From Rhodocollybia butyracea (Eukaryota; Basidiomycota; Agaricomycetes; Agaricales; Omphalotaceae), in contig JADNRY010000252.1 in the NCBI GenBank assembly GCA_015501585.1, positions 25,754-89,753 of the forward strand: a stretch of 64,000 bases of DNA, given 5' to 3'. The position numbers and the translations under genes were made by a program. Positions 23,330-35,119 of this stretch are shown piece by piece. Each line of letters opens with the position of its first letter. Position 1 is the stretch's first letter. A model generated the notes under the pieces. The model ran no database searches and had not been told where the DNA came from. It worked only from the letters and a program-made list of their open reading frames with translations.

Positions 23330-24044
23330 TTAACCACAGAGCCATACGTTTGGTGGATGCTGCCCTTTCAAGAGCCTCATTGCTTGTTTGACGGTATTGC
23401 TAGCTTTTGCGACAGCATCGCTAGTCTCCTCCAAACACTGGTGCATATACTCCACCCAGTCTCTTACCGGCTCAAATTCCATCAAAAATGAGAGATATTC
23501 TTGATTCAGGATACCCTTCGCCTGGGACTCGGTTTCCGGATGTAATGAGGGCGGTAAGGGTAAATGGATCTCACCAACTATGGACAGGCGCATAGCGGCG
23601 ACGAGTGAACCAAACATAATGTTCAAAGCTGGTGAGGTGACGACATATCCATAGCATATCCTGATGGGATCCGGGGGAGGGGGATCGCAGAAGTTGCCTC
23701 CTCTGAGCCGAAAATAGAGCACGGTTGAGGAGTCGAATTGTATGTCTGAACGCGGCGGGTACTGATATTCTATGTGCTTCAGACCCGTGTCTTTCATTTG
23801 CTCCCCCATGGCAATAATGGCCCCGTCGATGTGCTCCTTCGCTTCGGTTGAGATTGTTACTGCGCGGCCGTTTTTATCGTACGTAGACACTTCATACTCG
23901 ATAGCGTGTGGTCCCTAGTGTTGGAAAAGTCAATAAACAAGAATCGATGCATCATGTATGTCTTACCGGTCTTGGCATAGCACACGCAGGGGAAATGAGG
24001 AACGCGATGAGGATAAAACCCAGCCAGATATGTGCAAAGAACAT
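23330..24044 (-). CDS. Family A small secreted protein A1
   Basis: There are two exons, 24044-23967 (26 codons, the signal peptide: MFFAHIWLGFILIAFLISPACAMPR read in two parts) and 23914-23330, joined by a 52-nt phase-0 intron. The predicted protein is 220 aa. The mature part carries the family pattern STEA.EHI...IIAMGE, a LYF-R-GG-FC segment, CYGYVVTSP, LNIMFGSLV and NQEYLSFL.EFEPV. No known domain was recognised. The promoter block at 24131-24180 (minus-strand ATAAAAATGAAACGAA, CCCAACTGCTGGTTCAGTT) is shared with the other copies. A secreted location is predicted from the signal peptide only. Confidence 0.82.
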
Positions 24045-24180
24045 TGAGGTAAATAATCAGATAGGATACGGCTGTGTGTAAGGAGCGTCGAAGATGAGAT
24101 ACTAACGACAAAGCGGCACGAGACGAGGGAACTGAACCAGCAGTTGGGGAAGAGTTTGCTCCTTCGTTTCATTTTTATCC

Positions 24181-25119
24181 CTATACGAAATGGACATATG
24201 TTTACATGATGTCTTTGCGCAGAAATGATTTACTATTGAGTTTTGCCAATTTACGAAACACGCTTGAAACCCCACAGGTCGAGCAAGGGCGGGAAGGAGC
24301 AGAACGGGACTCTACTTACAACTATCTTAACTCATTCAGAGATCTACCCAGTTAAAGTCAGTTTGCATCATAATGCTTTTTCGGTGCACTTGCCCCGGCC
24401 CCTCTCTGTCCCTCCGACCCATATTCATACTGGTTGGGGAGCTTTAGGGAGGTGCTGAAATTCAGAGGCTGTGTAGCGGCTACTACGAGAGCCTACGGCG
24501 GCGTCCATAGTCACTTATCGCTACGTGGAAAACCTGTCAAACATCTCAGTTTTGGGGGCGGGCTGCGATCTCCTACCATATCAACCTGTGAGGTACTGGT
24601 CGCCTAGGATGTGCATGAGATAAAATCCACCTTCAGGAGGCTATACGTGACGGACAAACTGCGGACACTGGATATACTGCAGTACTTACGTTGCCTTTTA
24701 TTGCCCAAAATGGAACAAAACCACGCGGCGAGTTATTATCTTTCCTTCTTTGTATCCCTTGATTCTGTGTGTACACGAAAGACTAGCGAAAATATACGTA
24801 CTCAGGAGTCTCTTTCCAAATAGCAGTATTAAAGTACTAGTACCTAGGTATGTTACAGACTGGCGGTCCGAATCTACCAAGCATGAGAGAAAGAAAATCA
24901 TCCATATCCAGAGGGGTGGGCGGGAGGGGAGAGCCAGGCGGAAAGCGTACCGGAGAATTTCAGGCGGAGAGCGGGGGAGTTTATTTAACAGTCCCCGAGG
25001 GATAACTTATATCAAAGTTCACTTGAAATATAGCGCTCTGTACGATAACTGATCTTCATAGAAACTATCTACGACATCACCCCCCACCTCCCATGTCAAA
25101 GGCTACCATCTGAGTAGAC
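24181..25119. other. Duplicated non-coding flank
   Basis: No gene is supported. The stretch at about 24600-24790 (GATGTGCATGAG ... GCCCAAAATGGAACAAA ... ACGAAAGACT) has a diverged second copy at about 52180-52420. Around 24450-24520 is the block ending in GGCGTCC, also found upstream of the A3, A4 and A5 copies. Confidence 0.6.
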
Positions 25120-25879
25120 CTACTGGCGATCATGGATTCGTATCCGGTGGAAATGCTCCGCGTCCAAAATATCGATAGCCCTTTTGAGAACCAGGCTAGC
25201 TGAATCTCGATTCAAATACTGACGAGCCTCAGGCCGGTGATTTATACGGTGGTTTGCACCCGTCGACAATACCCACTGTGTTATCTTCTTGAAATCTGTC
25301 AAAAACGCGAGATATTCCTGATCCTGGAGAACCTGCACTATTTTCTTGTACCTGGCTTCTGAAGGTAAGGGCGGTAAGGGTTGCTGGACCTCTTCAAGTA
25401 TTTGCAGGCCCCAGCCAACGATAAGTGAACCAAAAGTAATGTTCATAGCTGGTGAGGTGACGACAGATCCATAGCATTTCCGGTCATCTGAACCACGACA
25501 GAAGACGCCTCCATCGACCATGTAGTAAAGCATGGTCGAGTTGTCGAATTCTACTAGAGGTTCGTCAACTAGGTTCTCCACCCTTGGATCAAGCACTATG
25601 TCCTTCGGCCCCGTGTCTCCTATCCCTTCCCCCATGGCAATAATGGACCGCTTAATGTGCTCTAGCGCTTCAGAAGTCGAGTATTTCACGAGGCAACCGT
25701 ATATATCCAGCGTTTGCACTGTATACTTGGTATCTCGTCGTTCCTGGTTTCGGAAAAGTCAAAAAACCAGAATTAACACATCATGTATGCCTTACCAGCG
25801 TTGGCATAGCACACGCAGGGGAATTGAGTAACGTGAGGAGGGCAAAAACTAGCCAGTGACTCGATGTGGAACGGAGCAT
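25120..25879 (-). CDS. Family A small secreted protein A2
   Basis: Exons are 25879-25796 (28 codons, signal peptide ending SPACAMPTL) and 25743-25120, with a 52-nt phase-0 intron. The product is 235 aa. After the signal peptide come ERRDTKYTV, the S-EALEHI..SIIAMGEGI block, GGVFCRGSDDRKCYGSVVTSP, MNITFGSLIV, and DQEYLAFLTDF followed by a basic C-terminal third. It aligns along its length with A1. It is preceded by the shared promoter block at 25961-26014. It appears intact; function is unknown. Confidence 0.82.
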
Positions 25880-26099
25880 TGAAGAGGATGGACAAATATA
25901 TGGCTGTGTGAGATGAGTGTTGGAGATGTCAATGGGATACTGGCGACAAAGCGGCGCGAGACGAACTGAACCAGCAGTTGGGGATACTCTTCCTTTTTCG
26001 TTTCATTTATAACCTCAACGCACATATGTGCATATGATGAGTTGGCAAAGAAAGATTTACCACCGAGTATTGCCAATTTATGAAACACGTCAAGTACTA

Positions 26100-28250
26100 C
26101 GAGCAACCGTGGGCACCCCGGACTATCCTGGGGTTAACCCCCATCTAAGTAGAGTTTCATTTCGGTGCACTTTCCCTGGCCCTCCTTATGCTCACACTCA
26201 CACTCGCCCGGGAGGTGCAAAAATTTAGAGACAACTTATGTCGTCGTCCACTTCACCTCTCACTACCAAGCTGTACAGTCAGCGACCAAAGAGATCTAAG
26301 ATATAGGTTGCCTGGGGCTTGCCCATTGTTTTTTCTATTCCATTTCCGAGCGTTTCGCTTCATCAGCTCGCTCTGTTCTAGCACTGGACCAGGATTGTGC
26401 ACATTCAATCCCAGTATTCATGCATTCTTAACTGTCAGTGTTTCAATTTGAGATGGGTTGGCGTCTCAAATTTGACGTCAGACAAGTCTGCCTCCAAGCT
26501 TGGATGGAGGACTCGACCGAGAGGAGAATGAGGCTGCCGCGCGCTACGAGAAACCACCGAGTCCCAAAAGCCCTTCCGAGTACACGAACAACAACAAAAC
26601 CAGGTGTTGTACAATCTTAGAGACTTCTGCACTGTACCTCCGTTTTCATTCCCAAAGGGGATCCAGCGCGCTCGTTACGGCGCAATGAACTCATTGAGCA
26701 TCAAATTATTTCTCAGACTCCTTAAGACTCATGCTACTTAGTACTACGTTGTGACTTTTACGAAAAATAATTCTGCTCTAAACTCTGTATCACGTATGCG
26801 GTTCCAGCCTGAGCAACTTTGGTGTGTGGAAAGAGGCTTCTTAGAAAGAAACATAGAAAACATAAATTCATGAATATAGAATGCACGAAACCTGCCCTCC
26901 TAGTGTGGACAAACAAGTCCTTCATGTGTATCCGCACCGCAACTCAAGTACTCATATAATCAAGACTCGAAGTTACAGAAGAAAATGGCTTTCCAATCCA
27001 ACCGACGTTCGAATAAGCGCTTAGGTCTTAGGCGCTTAACTGCAAAACTCCAACTAGGATATGCGACAACTAGACAAGATTCTTGGGCACCGGCATACGA
27101 TGGCACACCTTACAGATAATGATGGTTAATAATTGTTTGAACAGTGGCGGTCCGCGGAAGAGCATCCTGCAAAAGCCCTTGTCGTTGAAACGTTGAAAGT
27201 TGAACATTGAATGTCGTCCATCGGTCTGTATGAAGGCCATGAGACATCGAGGATCGTCTCATTATAACAGGCAGGAAAAATGGATCGTAAAATCAACGTC
27301 TTACAGTGACATGCAAAGATCGTTGTAATTATTGCATCTTCTACGTGTCTCTATTTCTTTCTGACCTTGGAAAACTTAGCTCCCTCATCACCTAGAGTTT
27401 CTTTGCCGCTTGCCCGTCCGGAAACACTTCTCAGTTCTATCGTCGTCTCCAACCTCTCCGACAAGTACGACAATATGAACCCATCGAACACACGGACTGC
27501 CTACTCCTTCGAATTCTGTATCTACCTCATCGTGTTCTCTTTCACTTGATCCATTAGCTGAGGTATAACCGGCACCGGTTGTACATATATCTTTCTTATC
27601 TGCACCTCCAAGTAGGATCAACGTTGTCATCTCCTCCAATGGCTACCGAAGCCCTTTCACCGTCTGCTTCCACCGACCAGCCTCGTTCGAAAACACGGCA
27701 AGCAGAATGACCTTCAAATATACTTTGACACCAATTCCATCCAATATCTTCAGCCCTTCAGCTTCATCGACCAAGTTAATCCCTTCTTGTACACCTGTCC
27801 AGTCCGCACCATCGTCACACCCTCCGTCACCACATCTTTCTCCCCTTTCCCTTCCACCTTTGCCATTATCCGCAGCCCAGATTGAACAGAGGGAAGGGAG
27901 CGGTGATCCTATTCTCGTGGGCAGGTGCGGTGAGGCAGAGATTCTAACCCAGACTCTCCAGCAAGGTGAGTATGATGCCCTGTGGTTTGATAGTGTTTCT
28001 CACGACAATCCTCTGCAGTCTCAGAAAAGGAGGCCGTGTCAAGAACGTCCTGGCATGGAAGGCCGGGTGCTTTATTCATCAACAGCTAGGTGCAGGTTTT
28101 AGTCTCTTTCCAAATAGTTCGTAGCTCGTCACCCTTCGATCAAATTTTACCATCAAATAAGGATACAAGTATTGTATCGCTACCTACTGGCTATCCGCGC
28201 TCAGAGTATTTCGTCCCTCTGTTCCTTCCAGGTTCCTTCATCCGTTCTAT
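26100..28250. other. Repeat-derived non-coding region
   Basis: No gene is supported. The stretch at about 27360-27870 is a diverged duplicate of about 43570-43920 (shared landmarks: TCACCTAGAGTT.CTTT.CCGCTTGCCCG and TCTGCTTCCACCGACCAGCC). It carries only a broken open frame beginning MNPSNTRT. The family-A 3' motif, slightly altered, is at 28165-28183. Confidence 0.55.
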
Positions 28251-28253
28251 TAC

Positions 28254-28586
28254 TTAACCAATACGCCGTCCTCCTTGCTCATCCTGCCAGTCCAAATCAT
28301 CCATAGCTTTTTTGACAACATCGCTAGCCGTTCCGCGGACCACATACATCAGCTTTATCGTCTTTCTCATCGGCTCAAATTCCGTCAAAAACGTGAAATA
28401 TTCCTGATCCAGGAGACCCTGCGCTAGTTTGAACTCGGCCGTCGAAAGCGAGGGTGGAAAGGGTATATGGACCTCATTAATTATAAGAGAGCGCCGGAGA
28501 GCGACTATTGAACCAAGCATGATGTTCATAGACGGAGAGGTGACGACATATCCATAGCATAGTATCCCACAACGACTACAGAGTGT
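28254..28586 (-). pseudogene. Family A gene A3, C-terminal half (split by DIRS element)
   Basis: This frame starts abruptly at TLCSRCGILCYGYVVTSP and continues MNIMLGSIVAL, LLDQEYFTFLTEFEPM to a stop at 28254. It is the C-terminal half of a family A protein, with no signal peptide or first half nearby. The missing half lies 6 kb away at 34632-34986 on the same strand, and between them sits a complete DIRS-type element. Joining the two at the C-side CACTCTG and the N-side GGAGGTA would restore the reading frame. The gene is therefore disrupted by one insertion. Confidence 0.8.
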
Positions 28587-28827
28587 GTAGTATGAGCCTG
28601 ATGAGGAATGAGTCAGGTGACATACATTATTCTACGGCATGCGGCAGAGACGACGTTACTTCACGTCTTCTCTGCTCCGCATATCTTTGAAAGTCTTGTG
28701 CTGTCTCAAAGCTGCACAAAGACCATTCAAAGTTTTTCAACGCTCTGTCCCATCTCTCTTTGCTATTTCTACGCGCTAATAATCTAAATACTTCATAATT
28801 TAATAGCTTTATACTCTCGCTTTTATT

Positions 28828-30536
28828 ATGGACACACCCCGCATCACAAGAGACCCAACCCAGGACTTGGTCCCGGACTATAACACTGATCCAGATTGGG
28901 ATGATTTCGTTAATTCATGTGTAACTGATGACAGGAATCGCGACGACATTGTAAAGGGTCTAATTGATTCATGGACAGCGCGACACGCCAAGACCATTCA
29001 GGCCTGGGAAGCCCAACTCGAAGTGGATAGAGAAGAAGAAAAGCGGTTAGCAGAGCTACGAGCTCAGACAGCAGAGCATGTACAAAGAGAAGCAGAAAAA
29101 GAGAAGGCAGAAGAGGAGAAGAAGAAGTTCAAACCTCCGCCTATGGATCAAATGGCTTCAATACCCACTCACAGTCAAGCCTCTCCTCTCCCCTTTGCTC
29201 TGGAGAAAATGAGGAAATATGAGTTTGTCGAACTCTGGTATTTCGGAATGGATGGCTGCGAGGAAGCTCGCATCAATTCTCTCGCTGAATCAACTACAGG
29301 ATACGGCTTTGCAGCTGCCGGCGATGATGCCACCATTGCAGCGCTGCGGCCTCTGTCTACTCTCACTAAATCTCCAAAGGCTATTCCTGACGAACGACTT
29401 TCGTTCACTCATCTCTCGATAGCGAAAACCCTCTATATCCACACCATGAATGAGGTTGGCTGGCCAGTGGAGTACATTAAAGCATGGGCTCATTTTTACA
29501 CCATCCTAGAAAACCACCATTTCCGTCGAATAGAACCACATGGCGAGCAAGTCCTTGTGAAGTACCAAGCTCACATGAGACGTGACTGGTACCGCCTATT
29601 ACTGGCGAAAAAGCCCGTTTTCAACGTCGCTCTCATCAATGAAGACCTAGTCTCAAAACTGGAAGATGACATTCTGAGGCAGATGCGTTTAGACTCCATG
29701 ACTACAGTCCGTTTTTTCTTATTTTTATTCATCTCGATGAACCATTTACTAACTATGTCTTTCATTATTCTCTCCTCAATGATTTTCTCTGTTCACATGA
29801 ACAATGCACACACATGCATACGCATACGCATTCGCATAAACACTCACATAAACATTGCACAAATGTTCTTTCATAACTCGCATACCTGGTTTCATACTCA
29901 TGCAGGTGGATGTTGGGACGTCGCCAGTCAAGGCTCCTTATCACGTTCCGCAACCTTCAACACCTAGTCGGAAGACATCAAGCGCTCTCCGCTCCACTCC
30001 TACAGCATCCCCGAGACCTCATCCCTACCGAAACCAGTCAGGAAAAAGCACGGTATGTTTAACCGCTTCAATCCCTACTATAAACCATCACTAACAAAAT
30101 TAATTTCTACTCCTAATTCATTTCTCTTTCGCGTATTTGCTGCTCTCACATACGCATACGCATATGCATCTGCTTGCCTTTTCCATTGGATCTTCAGGCT
30201 TCCCTCCCGCCCCAAGAGTCGTTTTTTCAAGTGAGCACAGACAGGAAATCAGCCAAATCTGTCTGTGCAACGTGTCTTGGCATCTCCATCCACCAGGTCC
30301 AGAACTGCTCCTTACCTCACTTATGGAATGGCACCGAAGTTTTCGCTCAGCGACAAGGGAGGGAGCTATCAGCCCGGGGCACAGGGAAGCCAATCTGTCT
30401 TTACTTCAACCTTCCCAAAGGCTGCACCGACTCCTCCCACTCACAGAAGCACATCTGCAGTGGATGTGGGTCGCCGAGTCATGGAGCTCAAGCGTGTATT
30501 CGCGCAGAGAGCACAGACTCCTCTCACTCCGTATAA
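28828..30536 (+). pseudogene. DIRS gag-like gene
   Basis: The first exon (28828 to about 29705) encodes a coiled-coil, Glu/Lys-rich N terminus and a conserved core (FRRIEPHGEQVLVKYQ, RRDWYRLL, FNVALINEDLVSKLEDD). The frame then runs into AT-rich sequence that looks like an intron ending CATGCAG at about 29906. The next segment (VDVGTSPVKAPYHVPQP to about 30050) is followed by GTATGT and a second intron ending TTCAG near 30198. The last exon (ASLPPQES ... CLYFNLPKGC ... HICSGCGSPSHGAQAC) carries a Cys/His knuckle. Exon limits are inferred. Both putative introns contain ACGCATACGCAT repeats. Confidence 0.6.
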
Positions 30537-33045
30537 AGTTGATGCATGGGAGGCGATGCTATCCGAATCGGGTCTTGCCGCCAAATACCCAGATCTCGTC
30601 GGTTCACTGCGTCATGGCTTCAATGTTGGTATCCGCTCGATCTCGACAACATCCGTCCCGCCGAATAAACCATCTATTGATACATTCGCCACAGAGTTTG
30701 ACACTCTCATGGACAAAGAATTTGCCACAGGTCGATACCTTGGACCCATGTCACAATATGAACTCGAACAGCTCGTTGGGCCATTCCAAACTTCACCTCC
30801 ATCACTCATCCAAAAGCCGCACAAACCAAATTCTTTTCGGATGGTCCAAGACCTATCATTCCCTCATAGCCCTCGCAGTATCACCCAATCTATTAACTCC
30901 ACTATCGAATCCTCTGACTACCCATGCACATATGGAACTTTTGCAGCAGTCTGTTTGCTCATTTACCAACTACCTCCAGGTTCTGAAGTGGCCTGTCGGG
31001 ATGTCGTTGAAGCTTACTGTCAGGAAGTGAACATTTCCTGACTGACAAATTGGACACATGATTGAGCACATGATTGTCTCAATATTGTATTAATGACATT
31101 TGATAACAAACGAGTCATATGGTCTAATTTCGGGTGCAATATAATGACCCGGAACCCGGAACCGGAAATGAATTATATTATATGAGTCAAAATGACTCGG
31201 AACATGACTCGGAATGACTCAATATGACTTAGGTAGCTAGTATAAATACCGCTCAGTAGATACATTGTACCCCAGCCTTGTTATTTTGGAACTATTATCT
31301 TTGTGCAGCATAGCTGTGAATTGAACCTTGATATGAATCTTAGTTGCTAACTGTGAATATCCAGAAGCATCACCAATTACCTGCTTACAACAGAAGAATC
31401 CCTGCTTATTACAGAAGAACCACCTTTACCTGCTCACCACAGAAGAACTACTTTTACCTGCTTACCACAGAAGACATCACATCTGTTTGATCAGAATACC
31501 AGAATATTACCTGTTAACACAGAAGAACCATCGGAAACCACACTGTTAAATCAGCAACACCAAACTCGATATTGTAGTAAATCTGCCCAACGGGCCCATC
31601 GCTATACTGTACATTGGGAAGATCCAATTGTGAACGGATCTTTACACTTACCGGGGTATTCCCCTACACCACTCTCAATGGCCAGGAGCCGCCGTTCGCT
31701 TGCGCGGTAGTGACTGTTTTGGTCTCGACACATGTCTCATGTTTGGGATCACATCGGGTGGAGGCGTACATGGTTCCTTGGATGATGGAGGTGCCGATAT
31801 TTTTCGATGGAAAGGAATGGGACCCATCTCCAAATGGAGCGATGACCATTTCTTTGCACGAATCCGACGAGAGCATCTCATCGAATTCAATGAACGTCAA
31901 GCAGCCACTCGGCAACACATTCAAAGCATCGGTGGTCGTCAAACACATGGCGGCTGGCTATGGTTTGCTGGAGGAATCCTACCATCAGATCTTGTGGAAG
32001 ATTTTGACGAGGATTATGTTTTCCCAGTTGCAGACCTCTCACAATGCTCCTCATGCTCTGAGCATGATCGTGAGTTCTCATACTCCTTCGAAGACATTGA
32101 CACACTCTCCGATGCTCTGGGTTTCATATGGGGAAGGACAAGGACTCTCCTTTTGCTCCATCATGCCCTTTCACGGGTTTCCTCTGGGATGTTCAGAACA
32201 GGACCGTTGCTCTCACTTCAACGAAAGCAGAAAAGTATCAGAATGCCATTGCGGAATGGCAGAAGTCACGCACACACACATTGGAAGAGACACAGTCCCT
32301 TTATGGAAAGCTGCTACACACTTCCCTCATTATCCCTGAAGGACGAGCGTACCTCACCAACCTGGAGGCCTTCATGGGGGTTGCATCCCACAATCCTTTC
32401 ATTCCACTCACTCCTCCCAGAGACATGCCCTCAGATATCAGATGGTGGAGCAATACACTCACCAAATCCCCTCTTCAGCGATGCCTCCCTGTCCCTTCTG
32501 AGGTCGTTGACCTCCACGCGTTCTCAGATGCCAGCTCAGGATTCGGCATTGCTATCGTTATTCGCGGAAGGTGGAGAGCCTGGAAACTCATCAAGGGATG
32601 GGACACAGAAGGCCGGACCATTGCCTGGGCTGAGGCAATTGGCTTCTATCTTCTTGTTCAAGCAGTTCTCAATGCCCATGCCCACTCCATCCACATCAAA
32701 CTGTACGGCGACAACAACGGCGTTGTGGAAGGATGGTGGGCAGGACGTAGTTGTGACAAAAGGGTCAACAAGGTCTTCCGACTCATACACCAGCTCTTGG
32801 GACCCGTCAACGTTACTGTCCACTCACGATACGTACCAAGCAAAGAAAACCCGGCCGACAACCCATCCCGTGGCATCTATGCTAGCAAATCACTACTTTT
32901 GCCTCCCATTACAATCCCCACCTTCCTCGAACCCTTCATCGTTGACTTCGATCAGGATATCACCCCAACTGGATTTCTTCACCATGTCCCAAAATCCATT
33001 CCAAAGCTTGAGCTCAACCGCCGCAAACAACTCAACCACTTTTGA
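30265..33045 (+). pseudogene. DIRS reverse transcriptase-RNase H, interrupted by solo LTR
   Basis: The frame 30265-31017 gives the RT N-terminal half (FATGRYLGPMSQYELEQLVGPFQTSP, RMVQDLSFPHSPRSITQSINS, CRDVVEAY). After the LTR the reading resumes at IPLHHSQWPGAAVRLRGSD (about 31655), through LMFGITSGGGVHG and the catalytic WSDDHFF box. Near 32130 one A is missing and the frame changes. The rest (32128-33045) gives PFTGFLWD, an RNase H-like domain (DLHAFSDASSGFGIAI ... GDNNGVVEGWW) and a C-terminal tail. It would copy the element RNA; it is disrupted at two places at least. Confidence 0.8.
31018..31646. repeat. Solo LTR (629 bp) inside the DIRS RT gene
   Basis: It starts TGTCAGGAAG and ends GATCTTTACA, flanked on both sides by the 5-bp duplication CTTAC (31013-31017 and 31647-31651). 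The RT reading frame breaks exactly at the left side and resumes at the right side. It has a TATA box (TATAAATACC) near 31250. It also holds imperfect tandem units: ATGACTCGGA near 31190-31225 and CTGC-TTACC-ACAGAAGAA repeated about six times at 31380-31525. It does not resemble the LTR at the window start. Loss of the internal part by LTR-LTR recombination is the usual origin of such remnants. Confidence 0.85.
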
Positions 33046-34314
33046 GCAGCATGGGGATGAGCTCATCAACTCCAGCCTTTACTGGTGGGATTAATCCCAC
33101 ATCCTCTCAGTCACCCTCGCGGTTCAGCACTCTACTACGCTCTCCTATCAGACCACCATCAAAGCGCTCAAGACCTATGCCCTACCGTCAGGACCTCCGC
33201 CCTGTCTTATTGGTATTACGTCCACACTGTATGGCGCCCGAACGCCTACTGATGTGGCTTCCATTCAATGGATCGCGCAGTTCAAATTCACTTCCTCTGT
33301 CAGAGGAAGAACTTACTGCGCGTATTCACTGTCATCTCTCATGCATATGCAGAGAGCACCCTCGAAACGTATGGCTCAGGTCTGCTGGTTTTCCATGTAT
33401 TCTGTGACATGAAAGGTATATCAGAAATTCAGCGTGCCCCAACTAGCACTACGCTAATCTCAGCCTTTGTGGCTGCTCTCGCTGGAAGCTATTCAGGTGA
33501 TACAATCTCAAACTACACTGCCGCTATCCACGCATGGCATGTTCTGCATGGCCTAACCTGGTTGGTAGACCGTGATCAACTCAAAGCCTTGCTCAAAGGT
33601 AGTAATCGTCTCGCTCCACCAACATCAAAACGTCAAAAACGAGCGCCGTTCACTATAATTTTCTTACTAGCCATCCGTTCTGTCCTAGACCTCACAAATC
33701 CACTTCACGCTGCTTTCTGGGCATGCCTCACAGCCTCTTTCTACTGCACCTCCAGGCTGGGTGAGTTCGTAGTGCCATCTCTCCTAGTCTTCAACTGTTT
33801 GCTACATGTGACAAGGTCACACATATCCACGGCTCGTGATCGCAATCAGCTCAAAACAACCTCCTTCCACCTGCCGTCGACCAAAGCTGCTCCAATCAAT
33901 GGCGAAGACGTCAGTTGGGCAAAACAGGACGGCTTATCTGATCCCGAAGCGGCCCTGGACAATCACCTCATTGTCAATAACCCGCATATGTCAAACGAGG
34001 CGCTTTTCTCATACACCCACACCGACGGCAAACGAAGACCACTCACACGCCGAAATTTCATCAAGTGTCTTGTAGATGCTGGTAAAATGGCGCAAGTGAC
34101 AGTGCCTCCAGCACATGGAATCCGCATCGGCTCAGTCCTTGAGTATCTTCTCCGAGGAATGCCTTTTCCAGTCATGCAAGTTAAGGGCCGATGGGCTGGC
34201 CAATCTTTCACAAAATATCTCCGTCAGCATGCAGAGATACTAGCGCCCTATATGCAGGCAAACTCAGTTGTCCTCGCACAGTTCACACACATTGCGATGC
34301 CTCCTGTTCGATAA
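32984..34314 (+). pseudogene. DIRS tyrosine recombinase
   Basis: The main frame (33268-34314) encodes a phage-integrase-like recombinase: ESTLETYGSGLLVFHVFC (SAM-like core-binding part), TSRLGEFVVP with the first catalytic Arg, AHGIRIGS with the His-x-x-Arg pair, and FTKYLRQH with the candidate nucleophilic Tyr. The N-terminal part lies in a different frame (PYRQDLRP ... LRPHCMAPERLL, about 33180-33310), so one shift near 33310 is needed. It would insert circular element DNA without a target duplication. The catalytic set is complete, but the frame break argues that it is inactive. Confidence 0.8.
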
Positions 34315-34503
34315 TCCATTTTGGTAAGTCCTTCATAGGTCATATGCTCCTACATTTCAGGGGTATCTGCGTTTCGCTTGATGCGTCGCAATGCTCCTAC
34401 GGTTTTGGGTATCTCCGCTCACCTAGATTCCTCTGCTCCTAGGTATGCACTCACACCGCTGGGTCAAAGCACGAGATCAGAAACAGTGGGGTTTGTTGAG
34501 CCG

Positions 34504-34537
34504 CGTCGCTTGCGGGAAGCATTGCCTGCAAGCGACG
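34504..34537. repeat. Perfect 10-bp hairpin near the DIRS 3' end
   Basis: CGTCGCTTGC (34504-34513) pairs with GCAAGCGACG (34528-34537) around a 14-nt loop. It lies about 95 bases before the element boundary and after the recombinase stop codon, where DIRS elements often carry terminal repeats. A role is not shown. Confidence 0.6.
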
Positions 34538-34631
34538 AGCCCGAAACTTTAATATAGATAATACAACCTGCATAGTATCTAATAGTACATACAATAACCA
34601 TCTAGACTAAAGGAACGAGCAGGCCATAGAG

Positions 34632-34986
34632 TACCTCCTTCGGGTCTGTAATAAAGCACTTTCGAGGGGTTGAATTTTTTTTTTGAAGTCGTCTGCTGAT
34701 GTGTTACGAATTTCCGACCCGTGTCTTTCATTCCCCCCGCCATGGCAATAAGTGCCTTATCAATGTGCTTTTGCGCCTCGGTTGAGACTATTACTGGCTG
34801 ACCGAGTTTATCGAGTGTTTTCACTATATACGTGATATCGCGTCGTTCCTGGTTTCGAAAAAGTCAACAAAAACCAGAATCAACACATCATATATGTCTT
34901 ACCAGCGTTGGCATAGCACATGCAGGGGAAATGAGGAATACGAAAAGGAGGAGAACAAAACCCAGCCAGTTATGTGCATGGAACAT
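34632..34986 (-). pseudogene. Family A gene A3, N-terminal half (split by DIRS element)
   Basis: Exon 1 is 34986-34903 (28 codons, signal peptide ending SPACAMPTL). A 54-nt intron follows, and exon 2 begins ERRDITY at 34848. Exon 2 has the family block VSTEAQKHIDKALIAMAGGM and VLYYRPEGGT, then runs into element sequence at about 34632 with a chance stop at 34579. The matching second half is at 28254-28586. The shared promoter block is present at 35056-35118. A truncated secreted peptide could still be made, but the family C-terminal half is missing. Confidence 0.8.
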
Positions 34987-35119
34987 TGAAGAGGATAATC
35001 AAATACGATCCAGCTGTATGAGAGGAGCGTTGGAAGATACCAGAAACAAAGCGGCGCGAGACGAGGGAACTGAACCAGTAGTTAGGGAAGAGTTTGCTCT
35101 TTCGTTTCATTTTTATCCC

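Larger units (their letters stand above)
28587..34631 (+). mobile_element. DIRS-type tyrosine-recombinase retrotransposon inserted in A3
   Basis: It contains a gag-like gene, a reverse transcriptase-RNase H gene and a tyrosine recombinase in place of an integrase, which defines DIRS-like elements. Boundaries come from the split host gene: A3 breaks off at about 34632 and resumes at about 28586. No target duplication is obvious, as expected for tyrosine-recombinase integration. A 629-bp solo LTR (31018-31646) lies inside the RT, so the element without it is about 5.4 kb. A 10-bp perfect hairpin near its 3' end (34504-34537) may be part of the terminal structure. Several frameshifts make it inactive. 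Confidence 0.85.

Noticed and set aside
27707..28102. Plus-strand frame of 131 codons (Ser/Pro-rich)
   Set aside because: It lies in a decayed duplicate of the 43.9-kb region with no conserved peptide.
31380..31525. Regularly spaced CTGCTTACCACAGA units resembling a CRISPR array
   Set aside because: Units are imperfect, spacers are too short and variable, the context is a eukaryotic LTR, and no cas genes exist.
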